A DNA stretch of 64,000 bases, taken from Linum tenue (Eukaryota; Streptophyta; Magnoliopsida; Malpighiales; Linaceae). Both the position numbers and the translations under genes were made by a program. The DNA is taken from NCBI GenBank assembly GCA_946122785.1, contig CAMGYJ010000003.1:4588001-4652000 (forward strand). The letters are read 5' to 3'. This document shows positions 55,821 through 64,000 of the stretch, one piece after another (within the stretch, counting starts at the first letter, position 1; each line of letters starts with the position of its first letter). The notes below the pieces were generated by a model. The model did not search any database, was not told where the DNA came from, and saw nothing but the letters and a program-made list of their open reading frames with translations.

Positions 55821-57294
55821 ACTATGTCGGGGTCATCCCATCCACGACAATTGGTTGTTGATGACGAACGTCATAAGTGTGCCATCCACTTGATGACACA
55901 TTAGGCATCTTGAAGGTTCTTCTAACAGGTGGTGAACTTCTGGCAGGTAGGGAGAGTCCAAAATGTGCACTTTTGAAAAGTGGGGCATTTTGAGCAACCC
56001 ATTGCCTATGTTTCCCTCTTCCCCATGCAGGTGCACATACTCTTTCGACGTGACGTTCATATGGTGGATACCTTGGCTTGAATGGTCTCTGTGGACCAAG
56101 GCTTTGATGGACTGATTGTGTTGGTCTCTCTCCACCAAGACTCAGATTCCCTTTGCTTTGTGCACACAACTTTTCTTCATCAGCCAGATCAATACGTGAT
56201 CCATCTTTCATGCCATTTGATGATGAGCCACCTTGCAAAATGACATTGGAGTTGCCACTTGGCTGCGGTGTTGTATCCAACACCATCTTGAAGCATGGCA
56301 AGTCAATCTTTGAAAAGTCAAGATTGACCATGTTGATGCCCACGAAATTTGGGAATGGATCAGTATCCACTGTCATGACATCCCTCTTAGGGTCTGGGAA
56401 CTTGATGCGTCCCTTGTCAATCACATCCTGCAAAACATTACGAAAAACCACACAACTTCTAGTGGCATGTGACATACTATTATGCCACTTGCAATAATGT
56501 TTTCCTTTTAACTTCTCAGAGGGTGAGATACTATGCCCCCCCAGACAGCTTAATCTGACCATCCTTGTACAATTGGTCAAAAATTAAGTCTAACTTGGTT
56601 ACATCAAAAGAAAATTTTCTAGGTTGGACTGGAGCACGATTAGGTTTTCCAACTTGCTGTTCATTATCCATTTTGACTAAGGAAGCACAAACGTATGGCT
56701 TCCCTTGCACAATTTCAGCTCAATCTATCTAGACACCATCACCATCCTGAGCAACATGGTTAATGCTATAATCAAAATTAGGGTGGTACAGTCCCCTATA
56801 TGTACTACTTCTATTCTTTTCTTCACGTAGAAGAGTCTCATATATAACCGCACATGACATCAACTGGAATAAATCAGAGAACTCCCTATCCTGAATTTTT
56901 TTTACGAAGTTCAAAGTTCAAACCACCTTGTGCTAGCTTGACAAATTCACGTTCAGTCAAGTTCACAAAACAACGATTAGTACATTTTTAAAACTTGTCA
57001 AGAAGTGTTCCACAGTCTCCCCTGGTTGCTGGCGCATACATGCCAAGTCAGCCATGGTTACTTCAGGTTCATAACGATAGAATTGTGCATGGAATAATTG
57101 TTCCATTTGTTGCCAAGTTTGCACTGAATTAGATGGCAAATTGACGTATCATCCAAAAGCGGGTCTTGTCAAAGAGTTGCCAAACAAATGTAGCTTGACA
57201 AAATCACCCACATCAACACATTGGACAGTGAATCGTCCAACATGTTCCACTGTGAATTGGTCACCCGTTCCAGTACGGTACAAAATTTGGTATC
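55821..57294 (-). pseudogene. Tat-lineage Ty3/gypsy gag remnant
   Basis: On the minus strand from 57294: YRTGTGDQFTVEHVGRFTVQ, HLFGNSLTRPAF, YVNLPSNSVQTWQQMEQLFH, FYRYEPEVTMADLACMRQ and PGETVEHFLTSFKN, the conserved gag core of Tat/Ogre elements. Then comes the stretch ending in HYCKWHNSMSHATRSCVVFR, where the C-x-x-H and H-x4-C look like the zinc-binding unit of this lineage. From 56580 the frame is open as a 252-codon ORF (to 55822), containing VDTDPFPNFVGINMVN. Stops and frameshifts are frequent before 56580. Its upstream end is separated from the rest of gag by the second Athila element; its downstream end is cut by the deleted Athila element. Confidence 0.82.
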
Positions 57295-58722
57295 TGACAC
57301 GCTAAAACATAACACCTAACAATGGCCAAGTGTAACCAATGAAAGGGACTGCAGTATAATGGCACAAGTAATAAATATCGAATCCACGGGTCTCTAGAGT
57401 TACTATTACTCAGCTTCAGTTCATTATCTAGCAAACTAGATTAAGGATTGATTTATAAACTACTCTACTGACTACTCTTCTAATTGCAAGTTGGGAACTC
57501 ACTTAGGTATGATTCCCCCTAGCTCCTCAATTAGGTCCAAGTTGCAATTACCTTTGGTTGATCTAATGTTGATTAAACTGCGGAAGATCCTAAATTAGCT
57601 TGGAATCTCTTAAGCTGACCAAGCCCTCTCAGTCCAACTACCCGGCAGACGACTAGTCTTTACCAGGATAGAAAGCTGAGGTTATAAACACAGAACTCCA
57701 CTACTGGAATGAATTCCAGTACAAAGCAGTGAATTGATTGACTCTCACACAACCAATTCACCACTATCAATCAAGGAAGCTCTCTTAACCTAATCAGATT
57801 CTATCTATCATAGGTTAAAGCAGAAATCAAGAGAATTTGATCAAGATTCAATTGACTCAATAAATCATGCCTCAATCGATTATAATCAAACAATATAGCA
57901 TTCAAAACTTCATACAAGAAAGATCCTAACACATGGAACTAGGGTTCCTCAAAACCTAAGTGAAGGGAAGTTACTCCATAGAGAAGAGAGAGACTGCAGA
58001 AATCTGATCTAGATCTTCAATCTCCATCTCCAAGCTTGATTCTCGAGCTCCAATGGCGAAGAAATCCTCCAAAATAGCTCCAAGAATGTTCCCAAGTCGC
58101 TCTCTCTCTCTCTCTCTAGGGTTCGTCCCTCGGGTGTTTGGGAACCAAAACCCAGCTCTCCCTTTCCTTTGGCTCGAATCTGCCTCAAAAATCCGATTCT
58201 GGGCGAATTACGGGCTGAATTACGGTCGTAATTCTTCCATGCCCGTATTTTGCCCAAAACACGCGTTTTGGTTAAGTTTCAGCGCACCCAAAGCTCCTCT
58301 CGGCAGTGAAAATACGGGCATGGGAGGCCAAATTACGGTCGTAATTCTCCTACCCCTAATTCTTCCTCCGCTCCTGTTCAAAGCTTCGTTTCTCCCTCGT
58401 CCGGACTCCAAATCCGTCGCTGTTTGAACCCAGACGCTCGTAGTCTCGTCCTCTTTCTTTTTATAACAAAATTCCATGATTATCTGTACATAATATGAGG
58501 TAGAAGTCCATTATTCCTCAATTCATGCTCGTGTTTCTTCTCCCGAATTGCCAAATGATCTCCGATTGACTTGAAACTTGCGCCTATGCTTCAATTTACA
58601 TGCTAGGACCTGAAATGTGACAAAGGAACACAACCTAGCGTAAAATAGTCCAAGAAATCAGAAACTCAAGCCAAAATGAAGAAGAAACGAGGGTGCAAAC
58701 ATGTGCAAATCCGATGTTATCA
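57295..58722 (-). repeat. 3' LTR of the Athila element
   Basis: 1428 bp. In minus sense it starts TGATAACATCGGATTTGC and ends AGCGTGTCAG. It is clearly homologous to the LTR at 51459-52987, but where that one has GCACGGCC palindromes this has AATTACGG/GGTCGTAATT palindromes (58206-58240, 58310-58350). Confidence 0.87.
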
Positions 58723-60546
58723 AATTCCCCCACACTTAACCGTTTGCTTGTCCCCAAGCAAACCAAGTCAACCACAAGGTAAGCTCACATATTTCAATCA
58801 ACCAACATTGGGGACATGTCATAAAGGCACAGAACACGTGAATCGTACTGGTTTTCAAACATCAGCACATGAACAACTTCAATAGCAACCTGGACAACCA
58901 CCACAAAGGACATTCGAGTGCAGCAAAATCGAGTAAAGGAAGAGTCTCCCTTCTGTTCACCAACCAACCTAGACTTGACTCAACCACTTACTCAAAACAG
59001 TCACCTCATGCATCCAACTCAAGACATCAGAATAGAGACCGAGCAATCTAGGTTCTCACCGGGGTACAAGAGTATATAGAATATGAAAATGAATCACTCA
59101 CTCTCGACCAGTGGGGTCAGGAGAATTTGATGCGAAAAATGCGCATGCTATTTCTCTCAATCTCTAACATCTCTTCACCATGATGGCAACCTCTAAATGC
59201 TAGAGTTCACATCTGGAGTGTCACCACTAACTAATCCGGAGGTCTTAGACACAGGTTCAAATGACTGGCTAGGGTCTTGGACATGGGGAAAAGGCCTTTT
59301 AGGTGGTGGAAGTATTCATAGCACAAGGTTCCACATTTCCAAACCCACACAATCACAATCAAACAAACCAGTATTTCCTTTCTGCCATTCTGCATTACTC
59401 AATATCTCAAGAGCACAAGAGCGAAGGAGGTATAAATGTCAGCATTTCCAAGCCAGACTGCTAAGAAACACTACTTAATGGGCATTATTCAGATTTTTGG
59501 TAGTGACTCTCTTTTGCTTTCAATTTTTCTTTGTTTTTTTTTTCTTTCATTTTCTTTTCATTTCTTAAGAGAGCCACCACTTCTGCACATATTTCAAACA
59601 CATGCCCAACTTTTAAGCACTACCTCCAACACTCACATTAAATTCTGCAGAAACAGCAGAGAACATGTAAAAACCACTCTGTGGAACCTTCTAAAAGATG
59701 CAAAAGGGTGATTTTTCATTATAGACCGAAAGAAGGGATAACACACGGCTCAAAGGGGCTGACTAGGGGATATGAGACATCAGGATAGTCAATTTGGTCG
59801 TGGGCTAATCCTATGCCCCCATCATCTTAGCTAGTGACAACGTGAATGCTACACATCATGGAAGAGGGATCTATCGCACAAGAAAGAAACGAGCAGGCTC
59901 AAATCTCACATGGCTACCTATATGCTCTATCCCACATTCTGATTCCCTGAACAAGATGCATAAACTACTGTCACGAACAAGTGATTCATTCAAGTCACAG
60001 TTGGTAAGCAAACAGTTGAAACACTAAACCCCTACACAACTCTACTGCAAATCCCAGTCATCATTATAGGTTGTCCTAGTCGCAATCCAGTTGTCATGCA
60101 TTCATTCGAAAGCCGTTTGATTCACCAATTAAACCACAGTGCCAATACGATCATGCAACATCAGTGCTTGGAGCCCTCAAATCTCGAGATTTGGACAGCG
60201 GACTAGGCTCCAAGCACCCATATATACGTTCCAATAAATACAAAGAACCCCCCCCCCACACACACACACTTAAATGCGACAGTGTCCTCAATGGAGCAGA
60301 GGGAAGGGGAACGATGTTACCGTGAAAGTGGTCAGGAACGTTGACTGGATGGCGGACCAGTCAATAGCAGAGGACTGGACAAGGACCAGTCCAACGGGCT
60401 CAGAGCTAGAGGCAACAAAACACACACATTGGGTGAAAGAAATAATAGTTCCAAGTCTACAATCCACACAACTAGAACAAGAAAAAGAAACAAACACAAT
60501 ACGGAGTCTAAGTCTGGAAAGAAAGACAAAAGCAGAGCCCAACTCG
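58723..60546 (-). other. 3' spacer of the Athila element
   Basis: No convincing coding sequence. In minus sense a GTTAAGTGTGGGGGAATT tract borders the LTR (58723-58741) and a second purine/GT tract (TTAAGTGTGTGTGTGGGGGGGGG) lies at 60249-60271, preceded by CATTGAGGACACTGTCGCA. Poly-T/C low complexity occurs near 59516-59565. Confidence 0.6.
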
Positions 60547-61826
60547 ATGGGCTAGCAGAGCCAGCTCAGTGCTCATCGCCTCCGTCGCCAGCTGGAGGCG
60601 GGTAGTGATCCTCATGCCCCGGGGACGCCCCCAAGGGTAGCTAACAGCAGCAGGATCCATGTCCGAGTAGCTCATCATGTAATGCCGAGCCGAAATGATG
60701 CGGCGGCGACCTTCGCGCTCACGGTCGAGTCGGGCGTTGAGGTGCTCCTGGCCAGCAAGGATCTGCTCATTCTGGCGGGAAATGGCCGCCAGTTGCTCGG
60801 CTATGTAAGTGGTGGTGCTGCAGCAGACGGGCCGGCAGCGAAGGTGGAGGTGCCAGGCGCAGAAGGAGTGGTCTGACGATTCGTCCGACGAGTGGTCTGA
60901 CGGGCTGCAGCATCACTCGCCTCGAGGAGGTCCTCACCCTCTGGTGCACAAGGAACAGGGCGAGGAAGGCCCCGGATCCAGGTAACGTCCCCGTCGCGCT
61001 GCAGGATCAGCTGGCGCTGTAGGGTGTCCCTTGAGAAGGGCGTCGCGGGCAGTATGATAGTGAACCCGAAGAGGTCGATGTTGAAGTACCGTGCTAGAGC
61101 AGTGACCACCGGCCCACACGCCAGGGCTCAACCACACCGAGAAGCCTTGACGACAGTCCTGACGATGAGAGAGGACAGATGGAGGTTGTCTACCTCCTGG
61201 CTGATGGAGTGCAGGCAATGCAAGGTGCGGAGCTGAAGATGACTGGTGGAGCCCTAGCTGGGGGTGTAAGATTTCCCCAACAGCTGGTTGAGGATGCGCC
61301 ACTCTGGGCGCAACTGAGTAGCCGTGGTGTAGCCCGGTGTGAATACAGCGCCTGCAAACTCCGGGAGGCAGATCCTCTCGAATAATTGCTGGTCCCGAAA
61401 GATGGGACTGTCGGGCTCTTCGATGGCCAGGTGACAGGCGAATGGTGGAAGGAGCCCCAGTGCCCGACCGAAGTCATCATAGCTAAGGGAGTGAAACTCT
61501 CCGCTGAGTCGGAACTGGATGGCGTTGCTGTGTGCGCCCGCGTGGGTCCGGAAATGCTCGAAGGAGGAGTAGAACTCCCAGAGGAGCTCCTGATAGATCG
61601 GCTCAGCGAGGCTAAGGAGGCGGCGCCAAGAGTAAGCGCGGATGGCAGCCTCCATTGCCTCGCGAGCACCCAGCTCCTCGAAAACCCTCCAATAGAGGTA
61701 ATGGTGCTGAACGACTTTGCGGCGACGGATGTCCCGCAAAGTCTTCCTCTGGTCGGCGTCGAGCATGTTCAGGTAGGTGTTCATGGTCCTGCAGCCAAAA
61801 AGCAGCAAAAGCACAACAACATACAT
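60547..61826 (-). pseudogene. Athila env-position ORF, broken
   Basis: A minus-strand frame from about 61826 (MYVVVLLLLFGCRTMNTYLN) contains YQELLWEFYSSFEHF and FRLSGEFHSLSYDDFGRALGL, which resembles the conserved FSL-x-x-FGRALGL block of the protein encoded between pol and the 3' LTR of Athila and related plant elements. It then meets stops near 61254 and 61111, continuing in the same frame to ALARYFNIDLFGFT and a Pro/Ala/Thr-rich stretch to 60801, and in another frame (IAEQLAAISRQNEQILAGQE, a probable coiled coil) to about 60547. The role of the family is unknown. Broken by at least two stops and one frameshift. Confidence 0.65.
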
Positions 61827-63134
61827 GGAAATTCGTCAATGGTGAGTTCACAAGCAACCACACCCGGGGCCCTCGATTCAGATAATCGGACAGTTGACTA
61901 GGCCCCAGGGGAGGAAAGACAATCAAGCCAATCACCAACCATCAAAGATTAAACGCACTTGGAGCCCTCGGATAATAAACCCGGACATCATATGAGGCTC
62001 CAAGCGGGACAATCACACACACATGCTGCACGGTAGGCCTACCAAAATAGTAACATCAAAGCATGTAATGCCGGAGGCCTACCGAATTCATTCAAACACG
62101 ACCTAACCCCCGAATTCCCTCACTAAAAACCCATAATACCAATCATCCACAAATCACAATGAAAAAGAGAGAAACACACCTGGAGGCACAAGAGGGTATC
62201 ACAGGGAAGGTGAGGGAAGAGGGTGACTCCACGACAGTCGCCGGAAAACTCGCCGGTAGGCTCGCCGGAGTTTCGTCGCCGGCGACTTCACCACCGCCAA
62301 AATGACCCAAAGATTTGGGGAATGAGGGCCTGGATGCCAGGAACGCGATGGTGGTCGCGGTTTCTCGATTGGAGGTCGGAGGAGAGAGATCGGGCCGGAA
62401 GGACACCGAAGGGTCGCGGTTTTCCGGCGACCCAAACCACCGCCAAACTCGACCCCATGGTATAGACTTGTGGGCGCTGACGAGAGGAGCACGGGGGGTG
62501 GTCTCGGATTTCAATTTGGAGCGCCGATGAATGAGTTATGGCCGGAAAACCACCGGAGAAGAGGGTGGGGCGATTTTCCGGTGAGAAAAGAGAGAGAGTT
62601 TGACCATAAAAAATGAGGAGAGAGAGGGAGATTCTCAGCAGAGCGGGTTTTAAAAAAATTTTGGGGGTAATTACGGGCACAATTACGGCCGTAATTACCC
62701 CCTGGCAGCCTGTAATTCGACTGCCGAGAGCAGATAGCCCCTCTGAAATAATTACGGGCAGGATTACGACCGTAATCGGTCAGATCCTGCCCGTAATTTT
62801 ATTGCCGAGCCTTTTCCCTCTTCTGGCTTAATTACGGGCAGGGGGCATGAAGATTACGACCGTAATTTGGCCCCTCATGCCCGTAATTTCACTGCCGAAG
62901 GCTCTTTTCTCCAGTTTTTAAGCTGCAATTTCAAACAACCAAACCCAAGCGTGCCCCGGCTCGAAAAAGGACACCACCATAGACAAAAATAGACCATCCG
63001 GGGCACGAGAAACATTCCAGAAAGACTCCAGACAGACTCAATGACTCGAAAACGACAAAAAATTAAAAAGGAAAAAGAATAGAAATGCAAACCGTGGTGG
63101 GGTTGGCTCCCCACAAGCGCTTCTTTACCGTCTT
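61827..63134 (-). other. Spacer between Athila integrase and the env-position ORF, with LTR-like palindromes
   Basis: Mostly non-coding. Bases 62655-62900 hold a cluster of AATTACGGGC, GATTACGACCGTAAT and GCCCGTAAT motifs, including a long imperfect hairpin from about 62830 to 62889 (arms ATTACGGGCAGGGGGCATGA and its near complement). This block resembles the palindrome block inside the LTRs at 41525-41790 and 58206-58350. Confidence 0.6.
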
Positions 63135-64000
63135 TTAGATGGACGCCAGTAGAGGAACTAAGGGTCCTCGAGCTTGATCAGCAGCTCTGCGCGCTCGACA
63201 ACACCTCCCAAATACAACTTTAGGAGGTGGCCATTCACCTTGAATGGCTCGGTTTGAGCATTGCTGATCTCCACCGCACCGTGCGGGAAAACTTGGGTGA
63301 CCATGAAGGGTCTCGACCACCTCGAACGGAGCTTGCCCGGAAAGAGTTTCAGGCGTGCATTGAAGAGCAGAACACGATCACCTACCTGAAACTCCTTCGG
63401 GCCCCTTAACCTCGCGTCGTGGAGACGCTTGGTGCGCTCTTTGTAGAGCAGGGTGTTCTCTTAGGCGTGGTAACGCCACTCCTCCAACTCCAGCAGCTGC
63501 AACTTACGTTCTGTACCTGCAACACTCAAATCCAGGTTTAGCAGCTTAATGGCCCAGAAGGCTTTGTGTTCTAGCTCTACCGGCAAATGGCACGCCTTCC
63601 CATAGACAAGCCTATAGGGATAAGTGCCAATCGGATTTTTATAGGCAGTCCTATACGCCCAGAGAGCATCATCGAGCTTGGTGGACCAATCCTTGCGGGA
63701 CTGATCCACCGTCTTTTCAATTATTCGTTTTAGCTCCTGGTTCGTCAGCTCGGCCTGCCCATTTGACTGGGGATGGTAGGCCACCGACACCTGATGCTTA
63801 ACGCCATAGCGAGAGAGGAGTTTAGTGAATTGCCCTTGAAAATGGGTTCCTCTATCACTAATAATGGCGCGAGGTGTCCCGGACCGGGAGAACAGCTGCT
63901 TCAGAAATGAGAAGACCCGTCTTGCATCATTGGTGGGCATGGCTTGAGCTTCTGCCTACCTCGAGACGTAGTCCACTGCAACCAATATGTATAGATTGCC
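63135..64000 (-). pseudogene. Athila integrase, C-terminal half
   Basis: On the minus strand from 64000: GNLYILVAVDYVSR, a stop (TAG where Trp is expected) at about 63959, [13 protein letters not shown], then [13 protein letters not shown] with the second catalytic Asp, [20 protein letters not shown] with the Glu of DD35[38 protein letters not shown]. After another stop at about 63461 (TAA for a Tyr codon), ENTLLYKERTKRLHD and the C-terminal DNA-binding region (GDRVLLFNARLKLFPGKL; FKVNGHLLKLYLGG) follow. The stops look like single-base changes. The N-terminal zinc region and first catalytic Asp are at or beyond the window edge. Clearly Athila lineage from the [11 protein letters not shown] motif. 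Confidence 0.87.

Larger units (their letters stand above)
51454..55825 (-). mobile_element. Internally deleted Athila-like Ty3/gypsy element with TSD
   Basis: Element 51459-55820, flanked by exact ACTAT (51454-51458 and 55821-55825). On the minus strand it has a 5' LTR cut down to its first 385 bp (55820-55436), one long terminal reading frame, a spacer with polypurine tracts, and a complete 3' LTR (52987-51459). The shared 385 bp of the two LTRs differ at four sites by my count. Gag, protease, reverse transcriptase and integrase are gone, so the junction at 55436 marks a deletion from inside the 5' LTR to just upstream of the last frame. It interrupts the Tat gag-pro sequence. Confidence 0.87.
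57290..64000 (-). mobile_element. Athila-lineage Ty3/gypsy element, 3' half only (runs off the window)
   Basis: In minus sense: integrase (64000-63135), a spacer with palindromes, an env-position frame (61826-60547), a long spacer with two polypurine tracts, and the 3' LTR (58722-57295). Candidate left target sequence GTATC at 57290-57294; its partner must lie beyond 64000. It inserted in the Tat gag region. Stops in integrase and the extra frame show it is inactive. Confidence 0.85.

Noticed and set aside
60241..60271. CRISPR-like or other regular repeat arrays
   Set aside because: The repeats are simple CA/C runs at a polypurine tract; no spaced direct-repeat array exists in the window.
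62143..62680. Overlapping open frames on both strands near 62.2-62.7 kb as a host gene
   Set aside because: They are compositional frames in GC-rich Athila spacer, with no recognisable domain and in mutually overlapping frames.

Overview
The window is plant nuclear DNA, most likely from a flowering plant and probably a eudicot. The evidence is a spliced EG45-like/plant natriuretic peptide gene with GT-AG introns, a truncated nuclear tRNA-Pro(AGG) copy, and the full spectrum of plant transposable elements: CRM, Tat and Athila Ty3/gypsy elements, a short-LTR copia-like element, L1-type LINEs with zf-RVT tails, hAT elements and a Tourist-like MITE. It is gene-poor. One intact host gene was found (EG45-like, 31076-31716). 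A decayed ARM-repeat gene fragment (about 170-280) and a bHLH exon captured by a transposon (24049-24368) are the only other host-derived coding sequences seen.

Layout of the left half. Mostly AT-rich intergenic DNA lies at 1-4712. A complete, very young CRM-type Ty3/gypsy element occupies 4718-10679, with a 5-bp TSD, 626-bp LTRs differing at 3 sites, and one uninterrupted gag-pol frame whose last ~64 codons lie inside the 3' LTR. A decayed full-length LINE follows at 13088-17760. A tRNA-Pro pseudogene sits at 18381-18442. A 5'-truncated LINE with an RNase H domain is at 21818-23108. At 23514-26814 there is a three-level nest: a non-autonomous short-LTR element contains an 868-bp hAT element, which itself carries a bHLH exon, and its 3' LTR is split by a 398-bp MITE. 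A deleted hAT element lies at 29873-30555, followed by the EG45-like gene.

Layout of the right half (about 32.5-64 kb). This is a repeat graveyard built on one minus-strand Tat-lineage Ty3/gypsy element. Its RNase H/integrase (36898-37985), reverse transcriptase (39980-41410), protease/gag-pro (48975-49432 and 50176-51458) and gag (55821-57294) can be reassembled in order once the insertions are recognised. The insertions are a ~2-kb solo LTR (37986-39979), a plus-strand Athila-like LTR partly duplicated in tandem and split by a nearly intact LINE (42490-48734), an internally deleted Athila-like element (51459-55820, TSD ACTAT), and a second Athila element whose 3' half (57295-64000) runs off the window. 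To the left is an inverted, truncated copy of the solo-LTR family split by a 998-bp hAT element, and three tandem copies of a 445-bp unit of unknown origin.

The TSDs and empty sites give a partial relative chronology. I found no operon-like or defence-like system. The most interesting points are the hAT element carrying a bHLH exon inside an LTR element, the CRM reading frame extending into its LTR, exchangeable palindrome cassettes in the Athila LTRs, and the internally dated nest.
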